64,000 bases of DNA from Pseudeuparius sepicola. Its lineage: Eukaryota; Arthropoda; Insecta; Coleoptera; Anthribidae. This document shows, piece by piece, positions 11,219 to 23,696 of the stretch. Below the pieces are notes generated by a model, which ran no database searches, was not told where the DNA came from, and was given only the letters and a program-made list of their open reading frames with translations. Where the stretch lies: the NCBI GenBank assembly GCA_963920635.1, contig OY987299.1, positions 19,980,901 through 20,044,900 of the forward strand. The letters are read 5' to 3'. Positions within the stretch are counted from its first letter, which is position 1. Each line of letters begins with the position of its first letter. Made by a program: the position numbers and the translations under genes.

Positions 11219-13555
11219 TACAGGGTGGCCCTTCCAAGCGGAAAAGTGTGCTACGTGGAGACAGGTTAACATAAAATCGTCATTCAAAAAATGAGGTTGT
11301 AGTAAAAATTAAGGGGAATTCGAGGGTGTACCCTAATTTTGTATACGGGGGTCGGTAAAAAAGTTATCGCGAAAAAACATTTTTTGCAAAAAAAAATAAT
11401 TTTTACCTACACATCCATTAGAGAACCTTTAAGTAGTATTCGCGAATATTCAGTTTTTTAATATAACTTTCGGTTATAGCGGAAATGAAAGTGGTTTTCT
11501 CTATTTTACAACTTACACATTTCTCTTAAGCATCACAGGATTCCTTTTTTAATTCTGAATCCAACTATATATAATTTGACCTATTTATCTCCAACCGTTT
11601 CCGAGATATTTATCAGAGAAGCTCCATCAAACTAGATACATGGTCTCATGGTCGGTGTCTGATGTTCGATCTGAGTAGGCCAAACAATAAAACCAAATTT
11701 ATGACAAATCAAGTCAGCCATGATAATAAAACTGACAAGCGAGTAGGCTGTCAATTCAATATTTCTATTTACGTGTCAGTTGTTGCTGAAGCTGTTAGTA
11801 GTTGCAGTTTAAAAAATGTTTTTGAAAGAAGAATGCTGTGATATTTTAGAGATCTTCATCAAAAATGATAAAAGATACGTAGAAAATTTGAGGGAGTATT
11901 CTCGTGAATATCCAAATAGAAATGTTCCGAGTGCTTCATTTATATGTAAGCTGTATCGAAGATTCAGATCGACAGGAAGTGTGATTAGCAAGAGAAAAAA
12001 AGGGTTTAGAATTAGTGAAGACGAGAGAGAACGAATTTTAAATTATTTCAGGAGAAATAACGAAAAATCTCAGAGAGATGCAGCGAGAGACTTACAAATT
12101 CCCCGGTCTACAATACAAAGGGTAATGAAGTTAAGCAAATTTAAAGCCTTCAAAATATTACCTGTTCAAAGGCTATTCACTGGAGATGCTGCAAGAAGAC
12201 TGGAATATTGTCAAACAATGTTAAACTTTTATTTTGCAAGAGGAGGAGCTGGATTTTTTAAAAAATATATTTGGTCTGATGAAGCTACATTTACAACGGC
12301 GGGAATATACAACCGGAAAAATAGTATATTTTGGTCTGTTGACAATCCACGGGCATTTCGTGAAGTTGTGAAATCCGGCAGAAATTCCGTGGGTGTTTGG
12401 TGCGGAATTGTGGCAAATTTTATAATGGGCCCTCTATTTTATTCAGGAAGTATGACAGGTAGGAAATACCTACATTTAATCCAGAACGAATTGGAACAAT
12501 ACTTTGACCAGTTGCCATTAATTTTCCTTAACCAACTCCAAGAAGAGAAATATGGCGGCAAGATGGCGCTTCCTTCCAGAACTGTGGGCCCATAACGGAA
12601 TTTTTGAACAATTCGTTTGAAAATTGGATTGGTAAACATGGAACGATAAGGTGGCCGCCACGTAGTCCAGATTTAACCCTTGGATGTATATACAGGTATG
12701 TGTAAGAACCGCCCCGAAAATGTTGAGGAGATTAAAAGACGAGTAAAATTAGAAATTGATTGTTTAAACAATCGTCCCTTAATCTTTGAAAATGTCCGAA
12801 AAAATTTCTTAAAAAGACTTAGGTTATATGTAAATAATAATGGAAACCATTTTGAACATTTAATGTAAATGAACTTCTAACTAATTTTTAATAACTAATC
12901 ATATTGTTGTTGTTATAATAAATATGACAGTAGTAAAAATAATAAATGTTTCATAATTTCCATGAGATTTTTAATTAAGTTGAATGCAGTTGAATGGCTA
13001 TAGCCACTTTAACATTCAGCCTACTCGCTTGTCAGTTTTATTATCATGGCTGACTTGATTTGTCATAAATTTGGTTTTATTGTTTGGCCTACTCAGATCG
13101 AACATCAGACACCGACCATGAGACCATGTATCTAGTTTGATGGAGCTTCTCTGATAAATATCTCGGAAACGGTTGAAGATAAATAGGTCAAATTATATAT
13201 CGTTGGATTCAGAATTAAAAAGGGAATCCTGTGATGGTTAAGAGAAATGTGTAAGTTGTAAAATAGAGAAAACCACTTTCATTTCCGCTATAACCGGAAG
13301 TTATATTAAAAAACTGAATATTCGGAAATACTACTTAAAGGTTCTCTAATGGATGTGTAGGTAAAAAAATATATTTTTTTATTTTGCAAAAAATGTTTTT
13401 TCGCGATAACTTTTTTACCGACCCCCGTATACAAAATTAGGGTACACCTTCGAATTCCCCTTAATTTTTACCACAACCTCATTTTTTGAATGACGATTTT
13501 ATGTTAACCTGTCCCCACGTAGCACACTTTTTCCGCTTGGATGGGCCACCCTGTA
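11219..13555 (+). mobile_element. Tc1/mariner-type transposon with about 530-bp TIRs
   Basis: The left arm 11219-11750 and right arm 13017-13555 are near-complementary over more than 500 bp. They begin TACAGGGTGGCC and end GGCCACCCTGTA, with TA at the boundary. The intervening 1.27 kb encodes one transposase on the plus strand. Such long TIRs are unusual for mariner relatives, where tens to a few hundred bp are common. Confidence 0.92.
11816..12868 (+). pseudogene. Frameshifted DDE transposase of the long-TIR element
   Basis: The first 259 codons (11816-12595) are open. They comprise an N-terminal helix-turn-helix region, a second HTH-like block (QRDAARDLQIPRSTIQRV), then the catalytic core starting YIWSDEATF (D1) and a VWCGIVANFIMGP strand. 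The frame breaks before about 12555. The second catalytic motif (RQDGA) and the RSPDLT motif read in another frame, and the sequence after SPDLT jumps past the expected third aspartate, so a small deletion removed D3. The C-terminal part resumes at 12680-12868 and ends in GNHFEHLM, the family-typical tail. Two lesions make the enzyme inactive. The TIRs are well preserved, so the copy could have been mobilised by an intact relative. Confidence 0.88.
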
Positions 13556-14219
13556 CCACAAAACAGCAAATGATGACAATAAAAAATAGTTAATTTATTC
13601 AACGCCAACAAAAATATTACTTACTTTTTTTAAGATCATAATAATTACCAGCAGACTCGTATATTGCATAATAACAATAACATCATTATTTCTTATTGGG
13701 CCACTCCAAACAGGACGCCTATGTCCTCCGGCTCGAATATGTTTGACGGAATTAGCAAGCCTAAGCTGAATGTTGGTAGCCCGCGAATCGACCAAGCTGT
13801 TTGAATTGCCAGTTGCGGCGGCCGCGAATCTATGGCCAGATATTAGATTCGATAGATGTAGAGCAGACAGATGGTTGTGGCGTCATGCGATAGCGGGTTG
13901 TCGGTTAACGTTTGTCTCTTTGTCGGAATTTATATTATACGTTTTGCCAACTGACAAGAACAATGTCGCCATGCCGTATAATAGTTTGGTAGTAACCCCA
14001 GACGAAATATAATTAGACGAACTTTCTTAAAAAATAAATCGTGAACTACATCAACCTGTTTACTGTTTGTAAATACGAAATATACGATAAATTATATACG
14101 ATAAATTATGTGGCAATAAGAGGTTTTAATACACTTCTGAAAATTTATTTTTATTTTTTATGCTCGACTTTAGAATTATTGTTTTAATTTCAGATTCGTC
14201 AAGACTGATTCATCATGTA
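13556..14219. other. Sequence without recognised genes
   Basis: GC rises at 13690-13920. Open frames on both strands (13595-13795 minus, 13770-14012 plus) show no domain. Nothing else is seen. Confidence 0.45.
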
Positions 14220-15359
14220 TACAATGTGCCTGGTTTTTCGTATTAACACCCCTGCAAATCTAAGTAGGCTTGGGAACTGAAAAAGGCAAGTTTTTTTTAT
14301 AGATTTTTCCCTGAAAGGTCATCATTTGCAAAGTATTGGTACTGCATTGCCGCCAAGTCCTGGCCTACTGCAATTTTTTAAAGGGATGCTTTTTTTAAAC
14401 AACCATTTAGGCATTTTTTAATTTAAAATCTGACACCACAGCACACACCAAAACTCCCACGTAAAAAAATTAAACAAAAAAATATGCACGGGGTTCCATT
14501 CTATAGGGTGTCAAAGTCGAACAAAAAAAGTTGTGAAAGATCCAATAAAATATACAAGGTGTTCTTCTCTCTGCCAACTCAAAATGCTGAATTTTTTGAA
14601 CCTTATTATACGAGTCAAAATCGAGTATATCAAAACCACTCCAGATACTATAAACGAACTATATATTTAAAAATACAGAAGCGCGCCAGTCAGTAAGTCC
14701 ATACAAGAGTTAAGGTGGCTGGAGTGCCACAACAGGAAACGCATTGAAAATGCATCATCTTAGACAGTGGTGACTTTGTTGAGAAAGGCCCAATAATTCA
14801 AATTGTTTTTTATTTGTTGGTTGGCAGTTTGTAAAAAAATACTCTTGCGTTTATTAATATTTTTTTCAAAAATTTCAGAGCACTCTTGACCCGTATAAAC
14901 TTCCGTATGGATTTTTATAAATTCAGCATTTTGAGATGATGAAGCAAAAACACCCTGTATTGAATCTTTGCACACCAACACTTTGAGTGGTCCTGTTGAC
15001 CATCCAACTGTTTCGCAGTACTTCCATGGCACACTTGACTCGCCAGATGCCTTTAAAATTACTGTTTTGCTCAAAGTGTACCTATGTTTTGTTCAAACTT
15101 GGTATGCGGGAGTTTTTGTGTGTCCTGTTTAACGCTGTGGTGTCAGATTTTAAATAAAAAATGCCTAATATGGTTGTTCGAAAAACGCCTCTCTTTAAAA
15201 AATCGCAGTAGGCCAGAATTTCGCGGCACTGCCAAACCAATACTTTGAAAATGATTACCTTTCAGGACCATATCTATAAAAAAATTCCCCGTTCAATTCT
15301 CCTAGCCTACTTAGATTTTCAGGGGTGTTAATAGGAAAAACCAGACCAGACACACTGTA
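14220..15359. mobile_element. Foldback-type MITE, about 1.1 kb
   Basis: The outer ends TACAATGTG (14220) and CACACTGTA (15351-15359) are followed inward by complementary blocks, among them TATTAACACCCCTG against AGGGGTGTTAATA, and AGTATTGG against CCAATACT. Complementarity continues interruptedly towards the centre (for example ACTCAAAATGCTGAATTT near 14577 against AAATTCAGCATTTTGAG near 14919). The minus-strand frame 14760-15074 lies across the arm and loop and is not a recognised protein. Confidence 0.75.
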
Positions 15360-16995
15360 TGTTGAATGATTACAATGCCATTTGTTATTAGTTGTAAAGT
15401 TATTTGCTCCATGTTTCTAAGTTTCACGAGAAAAAAGAAAAATGTAAATTTACTATAACAATGAGCTTAATAATAGCCTAAAAAGGTAGGGGAACGTGGG
15501 GAATATCAAATTTTTAATATAATTAGTCCCTATAAATATCGGAAAATTGTATACAGTCTGTATGAGATTTTTCTACAAATTTTATTGAAATTCAATAACT
15601 TCTTTTCTAATGCTATTTTAAAAAGTCAGAAAAATCGGTTAATATCGATCAGTAATCATCACTGCAGGTATAATATCGACCAAACAGAAAATTATATTAA
15701 CTTTAATGTTTTTAATATTTAATATTTTCCTGTTTTATTTCACAGAAGCAAATTTATTTAAAAAGTGTGCAGCTATCCTGATCAAACGACGATATAAAAT
15801 AAAACTCTGCGGGTAATATCAATCGAGCCGGTAATAACCCCAAAGCCTACTAAAAACCTAAAAATTAAACAAATTGAAAAGATATGAAATCAGTAAGCGG
15901 AATTTCAGGCCATATCCACCTAGTTTAATATTGCTCCCACTCCCTCTTATATCAATCATAGTGGAACAACTATAAGGAATCTATCGATTTTCGATATTGT
16001 ACAACCAAATAAACACGCAAAATGGAATCGACGAAATAAACACGGCTAAACAATGTAGATACCGAAGTTGTTATCTTTAATTTTTCTAAAAATTACTTGT
16101 CTTTTCGACTGTCTTGAAAACAATAACCTCTTACTCCCATGTATACTTCCCACTAAATTTCTATCTAGTTTGTGACTTACAACCCGAACCTCATTCTAGT
16201 CGGCGGTGAGCATTCTGTAATAACTTCAGATTAAATTCTCTGCGTAATCGCTTAGCCAGTTACGTCCACCAGGGGATTATATCCCAGGGAATTGGGGTAT
16301 CAATACCGATACCAGCATGTTTGCACTCTTATATTTGAGTTGGCAGCTTCGGGCTATAATTTCAAAGCTTTGTTGTTTATATTCGCAGGAGAGCAAGCTG
16401 TTGTGATGGAATTTTTATTTGCTCGATATATCGTGGGTCCCGACAAAAGCATCTGGGGTATATAATGGATATCTAGAGAAAAACGGTTAGAAAAACGTTC
16501 TTTGTTTACGATCTGACAATAATACCAAGCATCAATCTTATTTTGTTAACCGACTTCAAAATATGATATACTTATTTATTATTTTCCCACGTTTATGTTT
16601 GATTCTTGAGAGTATCATTCCCGAGTGCCAAAAACAAACTGACTAAACTTACTTTTTTGCTATTTTCTGTAGTAATTAACACGTTAATGCTTAAATTTTC
16701 ATTCTAGTCAAGTATATACATTTTACAAGCGAAAAAACAAATCGTGATATTAAAATTTACAATTATAAAAGAAATCATCGTTAAAAATAATAAAATAAGG
16801 CACATTGGCACTCTTTCTTGGAATACAATTATTGAACATCTTAATTTAATTGCATTTAACAATTTGTTATTATTATTTGTTAAAATTGGTAGACTATAAA
16901 TTTTATTGGGAAATTAAATTATGACAATACATTTAATTCCAACGAATCCCAAAAAATTGTTGGTAATGAATTTATATTGTTTTGTTACCTAGGTA
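15360..16995. other. Sequence without recognised genes
   Basis: AT-rich, with no gene recognised. Repeated AATATC/GATATC-like words occur at 15490-15970, and a weak possible TIR pair (GGGGAACGTGGGG near 15489, CACTCCCTC near 15946) is too diverged to call. Confidence 0.4.
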
Positions 16996-18481
16996 TACAG
17001 GGTGAGTTTTTTTCGATGCCCACTATGGGGATCTCGGAAACTAGAAGAGCTAGAACAAAGGTTAAATGGGGAAAGAATTATTACAGTTTTGAATGCTCAA
17101 TCTAATGCCCCTTTTGGATTTTCAAAAAAGCTCATGGCTCACTAGATATTTTGAAAAGAGTGATTTTTTGCTATTTCGTCAGATCTCTGTAGCTCCTTTC
17201 CTTTCTGATTATACAGAAAAACTGTAGAGACAAAAATTGTAGATAATTTTGGGCTTAATAAGATAATCTAATCCAATTTTTTATGTTGTTTGTGATTTTT
17301 GAGATATGCCATAAAATTTTGTTTTTTTAAATGTAAATCATAGTTGGCTGTGGCCTTATCAAATCGGCCATTTTTTGAGCTTTCCAAAAACTCGGAATAG
17401 TTATTTTAAAAAATAAAAAAGCTATGGCTAATTTTCTGTTTTTTTTTTAATTTTCACATAGTCAGCCATGAAATATTTTCATAATTTCGTTCTATTTTAT
17501 AATAAAACATGCTTCAAACTTTCAAATATTTTATTTTTAGCTGGTAACAAAATGTAACAAAATAAAACAAAAATTATCATTATGGAGCTCCACCACATAT
17601 AATTATTTGCCCATAAGAAATTACCTAGATCAGCTCTATCCAAATAGTTGGATAGGGAGAAATAGACCTATTTCCTGGCAGCCCCGACCCCCGAATTGTC
17701 TGTTTTGGATTTCTTTTTGTGGGAAACAGTACAAAATAAAGTATGAGACAATTGTTGAATTAAGAGCAGCTGTTTTAGAAGCAATTGCCGGTATTGACAG
17801 GCGCTCTCTAAGAAAGGAGACAAATTCAGTTTTAAAAAGATGCAGTAGGTATTTGCATAAATAATAATGGTGGATTCTTTGAACACTTTTCTTATTTTAA
17901 AATTGACCTTTTAAAATAATAATAATTTGAATTTAAGTTTTTTAATTTTTGTTTTATTTTGTTACATTTTTTTACCAGCTAAAAACAAAATATTAGAAAG
18001 TTTGAAGTATGTCAAATTATAAAATAGAACGTAATTGTGAAAATATTCCAGTTCTGATTATGTGAAAATTTTATTTTATTATAACTATGCCAAGTATCAT
18101 ATCTTTGGAAAGCTTAAAAAATGGCCGATTTTATAAGGTCACAGCCAACTATGATTTACATTTAAAAAAACACAAGTTTATGTCTTATCTCAAACATCAC
18201 AAGCAACATAAAAAATTGGATTAGATTATCATCTTATTAAGCCCAAAATTATCTACAGTTTTTCTGTATAATCAGAAAGGAAAGGAGCTACAGAGATCTG
18301 ATGAAAGAGCAAAAAGTCACTCTTTTCAAAATATCTAGTGAGCCAAGAACTTTTTTAAAAATTCAAAAAGGGCATTAGATTGAGTATTGAAAACTGCAAT
18401 TCTTTCCCCATTTAACCTTTGTTCTAGCTCTGCTGGTTTCCGAGATCCCCATAGTGGGCATCTAAAAAAACTCACCCTGTA
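16996..18481 (+). mobile_element. Internally deleted Tc1/mariner-like element with long TIRs
   Basis: The ends are TACAGGGTGAGTTTTTTTCG (16996) and its complement ending CTCACCCTGTA (18481). The arms are nearly complementary for about 550 bp (16996-17565 and 17945-18481). Only about 380 bp separates them, carrying a transposase C-terminus. A related copy interrupted by a retroelement lies at 54173-57044. Confidence 0.9.
17590..17900 (+). pseudogene. Transposase C-terminal remnant
   Basis: The readable stretch includes NYLDQLYPNSWIGRN, the helix before the third catalytic motif. It is followed in an adjacent frame by VLDFFLW, the usual D3 surroundings (near 17705-17725). Further on comes ELRAAVLEAIAGIDRRSLRK. 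The tail in the shifted frame reads CINNNGG-FFEHF near 17850-17890, matching the GG-x-FEH ending of the other transposases here. At least two frameshifts are present and the N-terminal two thirds are absent. Confidence 0.8.
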
Positions 18482-19129
18482 TATTTTCGTATATTTCTTA
18501 TACGGTGTCCAATTTTCTCCAAAGTGTAGGTACAGACAAGAAAGGACAAATCATCCCCGATTACCAGAACGTCGGGTAAAAAATTACAGTTGTTTCAGAT
18601 GTTCTATAGGTCCAAGGTGGCTGGAAAAATATTACACAAGAAAGATGATCGAGTTCAGATCTTATAAGAAACGAATCTGTCTTTTTTTTTATACGTTGCA
18701 CCCCAAAAACACTTGTAACAAAAATGTAAGCTGAATACAATTCGTCCCTTGTTTGCTGGGAGGCGATAGCAATAAAACATTAATATCCTTTAGGTGGTGC
18801 TTTCTTATCTTTTTACTCAATGTAATGGAGAAATGGAGGACGCTAAAAAACGCTTTAGGATATTAAAGTGAACGCGAAAACCGGATGCCGAGAAGCTTGG
18901 AAACGGCAACCAAAGAATTAGGTAATTAGGCGCCGAAATTCGGCGCTCAAAGGAGAAACGAAATTATGAAAAAAACGTTTTCTTCGTTATTAAATCACCT
19001 TACTTGCTTTCGCCAAGTGGCCTTTAAATCTAGCCGCCAAAATGTTTCCCCAGAAACATACCGTTTTTATTACGCCGTTTGAAAGCCCGCAAATAACATT
19101 TTTCTTTATGCTCATCTGGCAAGAAGTTA
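18482..19129. other. Sequence without recognised genes
   Basis: A short perfect hairpin (GCGCCGAA-ATTCGGCGC, about 18928-18945) is visible. No coding sequence is recognised. Confidence 0.4.
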
Positions 19130-20279
19130 TACAGTGTGTCCAGGAAAGTTGGCATCATATTATGAGAATTTTATTATTACAATTTTTCAAAATTTGATTT
19201 CAGAACATGTTAATGCATAATTCTACTACCCATTTTGGCTCAAGTAAGCTATGCCGACTGAGTTCTTCTATTATATTTTACATTTAAAAAATTTCAATAA
19301 TTGTTTTTCTAATGAAATGTCTTAAAAGATTATAAAGAAAAAGTGCATTTTTACATAATTGTGCAATATTTGGGAAAGAAATTCCGTCTTTTCTTAAATT
19401 TTCCTTCTAAAATTAAGTTGCAGTGCTTCACAAATGTTAACATAGTATCAACCACTATAAGTAAATTTTTTAGAAAAAATTCACGAAAAAATATTGGCTG
19501 AAAGTTTCCAAGGAAAAATTTGAAAAGAAAAACAAAACTTATGAATTTTCCCCCAAAATGTTAAACTTTGCAGATAAGCGATACAGCGGTATAACCTTAT
19601 TTAAGCAAAAGTTGTAATAATAACTGTTGTTTTCTTGAAATCGGCAGTAAAGTGTCTCAAACTCGTCATTAAAAGCACAGAAATCGTACAATAATGTAGC
19701 CCATTATTGTACGATTTTTTCAATAAGTAGGCCTTGGCGAGATGTAAACATCAAACGTCAGACGCGGAGAAATCGCCCGTCAAAAGTGACCAAATATTCA
19801 AAACCCGGCCGATAAAGGCTCATTTAACTTTTCGTACACATTGCGAAATTGTTTCCTATAGAAGCGCAATCCTTCAGTACACATATTTTAGTAAATTTGA
19901 ATATCAATAGATTTGTTGTGTAGGCTGCACAAGAAGCTGCAGTTTGGTTTTTCTGTCAGAAGGTACCGTGTCTCATCTAGGTAGAGCGATCGTCAAAGTC
20001 AAGCAACGCCGCGCGTAGTCTGTTCATGGACGGGTGATCCTTTATTATTATTTTCTTGCCTAATAAAACATTTTTTTTTTCCGATTTCAAAAAAAATATA
20101 ATATGTACCTCGGCACTGAAGTTCTTTTTATGACTCATGTGGTTTATTTGCCTCGGCCAGAGGCCTCGGCAACTAAATTCCACATGAGTCATAAAAAGTT
20201 GAACTTCAGTGCCTTGGTACATAAATAACTATTTTCCAATAGGGTATTATTATGATGCAACTTTCCTAAACACACTGTA
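19130..20279. mobile_element. MITE with TACAGTGTGTCC-type ends
   Basis: Left end TACAGTGTGTCCAGGAAAGT (19130) matches the complement of the right end (AACTTTCCTAAACACACTGTA, ending 20279) over about 35 bp with a few mismatches. TA flanks both ends. There is no transposase. The central 19730-19980 is GC-richer and looks like captured or host sequence. Confidence 0.65.
20103..20222. repeat. Inverted repeat (40-bp arms, 37-bp loop)
   Basis: The arm 20103-20142 (containing TTTTTATGACTCATGTGG) is complementary to 20180-20222 with few mismatches. The loop carries CCTCGG on both sides of AGAGG. Transcribed RNA would form a strong hairpin. The minus open frame 19977-20222 reads through it and is likely chance. 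Confidence 0.8.
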
Positions 20280-20349
20280 TAACTTTTTAATGGCTAATTA
20301 TAGGGAAAAATTGTATTCGGACAAAATACCTTAAATAAAGCGGGATTAC

Positions 20350-20735
20350 AAACGTAATAATAAAAAAATCCCTTTTAAAACAAGGTTTTATTTAAGCGAT
20401 GTACTATAAAACGAATAAAATAAGTTTTTTATTGAAATATTCAGATGTATGTTGAATTATTTGTTTGCAAAACATTTGTGGTGCGAACTGTAAAGAATAT
20501 ATATACTTGGGCAAGTAGGTACTTGCTTATCGACCAATCACTGTCCAATGAAATTAATTGGTACCTACTTTAATGAACAATGAACATATTGCCGCGCGAC
20601 AAGATTTTTGAAAACAAAAATAATACCTACAACATAAATTTCAATATTCCAATAAAAACTTATTTTATTCGTTTTAGTAAATGGCTTAAAAAAAGCTTGT
20701 TTTTAAAAAGGTTTTTTATTTATTATTTTATTTTG
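20350..20735. repeat. Foldback MITE-like inverted repeat
   Basis: The arm 20350-20442 (core AAAACGAATAAAATAAGTTT) is complementary to 20642-20735, with an approximately 200-bp spacer. The outer boundaries are not sharp and no TSD is clear. Confidence 0.65.
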
Positions 20736-20996
20736 TGCTTTTTAGTTAGACTGCCTTAATCTATCCTAGAATTTGCAATAACGTTATTTTGCTCATTTGA
20801 GCAAAATTTCAGCTCAATCGGTTGGGTATAACTGGTTTAAAATTCAGTTGCAAGATTTGCCCCAACTAACAGATGAAGTTAAATGAAAGCTTGTAGAATG
20901 GTAGGTAGGTATATTTATTGGGGAACAAATTCTTGGCGCCGTGACGACCGACGTCGTGAATGTTTTAGTTTTCCCCTTTTTAGAACTATGTACATA

Positions 20997-21892
20997 TACA
21001 GTGTGTCCACGGATGGACTTAACTATATACTTGTAAATTTTTTTATTTTCAATTCTTCGAAGTCATTCTTCATAAAAAACTCTGCTTGTTCTTAAAATAA
21101 AATTGGCATCGAAAAAGTTGACATTACTTATACTGGGTGACCAGAAAATTAAAGAAACGTTAATTAGCATAAGAGTAAACTACCTCTACTTGTAGGAGAT
21201 AATGAAAAATGTTATAAAGAAAATTTGCTCAGCGTGGTAAGCTACTTAAGTGTACAAAATTTCAAAGCGTTAGGCCTACTTTGATTTTTTGATTGTATTC
21301 TCTTTTTTTTGTCAAATAAATGGTTTTCTGTAAATAGTACAACTGTACAAAACTGTATTAAGAAACTACCCCAGAATGGAAAACTGCGCATGATGACAAA
21401 ATTTTACGATTCTAGGCCTACTTTGTATTTTGGAAAATATTGGAGGAAACGCAAAGTGGGCCTAGGATTGTCAAAAAATTTTCCCTCATACACAGTTTCC
21501 TATACTGAGTAACTTTTATTTATAAGTTTTGTCTTACTACCTACAGAAAATTATTTAATCGAAGAAAAACAAGAAAAAATTAAAAAATCGAAGTAGGCCT
21601 AACGCTTTGAAATTTTGCACACTTAAGTAGCTTATGGTAAGCTGCTTACCACGCTGAGCAAATTTTCTTTATAACTTTTTTTATTATCTCTACAAATAGA
21701 GGTAGTTTACTCTTGTGCTAATTAACGTTTCTTTAATTTTCTGGTCACCCAGTATAAGTAATGTCAACTTTTTCCATGACAACTTTATTTTAAGAACACG
21801 CAGACTTTTTTTTATGAAGGATGACTTTTTTCGAAGAATTGAAAATAAAAATTTTTACAAGTATAGTTGAGTCCATCCGTGGACACACTGTA
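20997..21892. mobile_element. MITE with doubled ends (outer and inner TIRs)
   Basis: Outer TIRs TACAGTGTGTCCACGG (20997) and CCGTGGACACACTGTA (ending 21892) enclose a second inverted pair. This inner pair is TACTGGGTGACCAGAAAATT at 21131 and its complement ending at 21754. Outer segments are 134 and 138 bp and are complementary to each other, as are the inner arms (about 180 bp each). No coding potential is seen; the 21309-21512 frame is in the loop. Confidence 0.85.
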
Positions 21893-22189
21893 CATGTATG
21901 TGGCTAGAAATAAAATACATTTTCCAGAAAAAATTTACAACCGTTTACGAAAAAAAAACGAGGTGCACATGATAATTAATCACCCTACACACATATGCTA
22001 TCTAAATACTTAAAATATATATATTGTCTTAATTATATAGTGAGTAGGTATCTAGATAAAATAAGGAATAAATTAATTTTCTGGAAACGGGAAAGTTTTT
22101 CGGAAAAACCCTCGCACATGTCAATTTTTGTTGTAAAAAGTGATGTGGCGCTTGTATTTTTGTGACATCATCACTGTTCCGGATATGAC
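21893..22189. other. Short unique spacer
   Basis: No feature recognised before the hAT target-site duplication. Confidence 0.4.
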
Positions 22190-22197
22190 GTCATTGG

Positions 22198-22889
22198 CAG
22201 TGGCGGATCTAGGCTGGAGTCAAGGGAGGGGCTTCTATTTCCGAAATTTTGTATTAAAATAGGAAACACATTTTTTATTCATTAAAATACAATACTATTA
22301 ATACAATAATATTCTTAGTTTCGTTCAGTTCCGTTCCGCTGTTCCAGTTCCGCTCTACTTGTAGTAATAGGATCACTGAACTATATAATAGAATAGAACT
22401 GTGAACGTGAACTGTCGATCGGTGAAGGCGGTGACTGGACCCGTGTTCTGTGCCGGGCCCTGTCTCAATCCCATTGCGTTCACCAAATTTTTAAATTTGT
22501 ACTATAAAAACTATTTAGCGTACCCTCTTTAGAAACGGAAGCAATGTTTATCCATGATTCAATATTCAATAATCATAGTTACTTTGCGACCTTCAGGTCC
22601 ACATAACCTCATAATGGCATGTTCCTGTCAGCGCATTTACAACCGGTCGGAAACGAGTTGTCAGCGAGTGAATCAAATCGTACCTGTTGTAAACGATCTG
22701 AGCGCTATAAGCACTGATAGCGCGTTTCGGACCACGGTCTTAGAAGACAGGTTGTACCTGTTCCAAGAAAACGCAGTTCCACACCATCTCTAATTGCCAG
22801 ACATATTTTTTAAGTGCCTACCTTACGGTATTAGGCCAAGGGGGGCTATAGCCCCTGTAGCCCCCCCCCCCCCCGTAGATCCGCCACTG
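22198..22889. mobile_element. hAT-type MITE with perfect 8-bp TSD
   Basis: Ends CAGTGGCGGATCTAGG (22198) and GTAGATCCGCCACTG (ending 22889) are the CAG..CTG type of hAT transposons. The 8-bp target-site duplication GTCATTGG is perfect on both sides (22190-22197 and 22890-22897). The 692-bp body has no hAT transposase, contains a run of 14 C (22861-22874) near its right end, and has a GTTCCG-rich segment near 22320-22355. Confidence 0.95.
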
Positions 22890-23218
22890 GTCATTGGCAA
22901 TTTGTTCAAATGGAAACCTTCATTATTTATGAGTATGCAATTTGATAGAGCAGATAATATATTTGTCTGCATACAGCATTATATACACACTGCATAGAGT
23001 TTCATCAGTTATATTATGTAAAATTGTTGTTAATGAAAAAATAATGTAAATATTTTTCGTCAAAAATATTACATTACCTCGTTTGCAGTCTACAAATAAG
23101 TCAAAACTCTGATGTATTAGAATAACTACCATGTATTCAAAAAGACATTTTGACTATTTAGGTTGAGAGAAGATTGGCACTTCTACTTCTCCCCGACATT
23201 TGTACAAGGTCCAATATC

Positions 23219-23290
23219 GGCACAAGCATTTAGTTGCTTCGGGGGTACTCCTACCTTGGAGTATTGTTAGAGTGAGAATAATAATTATTT
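23219..23290 (+). repeat. SINE-like repeat S, 3' fragment
   Basis: This matches the 3' end of the family also seen at 24933-25151, 31651-32036 and 41038-42085. The shared blocks are CACAAGCAT, GGGGTACTCCTA, TTGGAGTATTGT and GAGAAT followed by ATT-rich sequence. Only the last 70 bp is present. It lies just 45 bp downstream of the cadherin exon donor (minus-strand sense). Confidence 0.7.
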
Positions 23291-23334
23291 TGTTCTTGTT
23301 ACACCTAATAATCATAAACATGCATGGTACTCAC

Positions 23335-23478
23335 ACTCGTCGTGATCTTTGGCGGTAACAGTGAGGACGGTATGCTGAATGTCTTCATTTTCGTCGACTT
23401 CCGCCTCGTAGAGCGCCTTGTCGAAATACGGGGGGTTGTCATTCTTGTCTGCGATGCCAATCCGGATGAATTTTGTCA
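23335..23478 (-). CDS. CadN: Internal exon of a cadherin, probably Cadherin-N
   Basis: On the minus strand a polypyrimidine stretch ending TTTTGTTTCCAG precedes the exon, and the donor GTGAGT follows it at 23334-23329. Length is 144 bp. One base of a split codon comes from the previous exon and one base is passed on, so the exon is symmetric (phase 1-1) and could be skipped without a frameshift. The 47 complete codons read IADKNDNPPYF, a classic cadherin DxNDNxP calcium-binding linker. The next repeat then begins with YEAEVDEN and continues to TVLTVTAKDHDE, whose D-x-D is the next calcium ligand. EDIQHTVLTVTAKDHDE recalls insect N-cadherin, a neuronal adhesion receptor, from memory; Fat-like or other long cadherins are the alternative. 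Codons are clearly GC-richer than the surroundings. No other exon of this gene was found here. Confidence 0.88.
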
Positions 23479-23696
23479 CTGGAAACAAAAGACTATATTA
23501 GCATTGGTTTTACAATGTGATATCTTGCAGATTTAAATTACACAGACTCGAGCTGAGAACACTGGCAACGAGGCTTGCGAGTTCACGGGTCCCGCTGCGG
23601 CGTTGCCACCTGTTTGTTCATGGCTTGAAATTTAAGTTGTGATATTTTATAATCAGGTCAACTCACCATGCGGGAAATGTTTGTTTTTATTTTGCT

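Noticed and set aside
14760..15074. 104-codon minus frame
   Set aside because: It lies in the arm and loop of a foldback MITE; no domain.
15485..15970. Possible TIR pair around AATATC-rich sequence
   Set aside because: Only short, poorly matched end words; not distinguishable from AT-rich coincidence.
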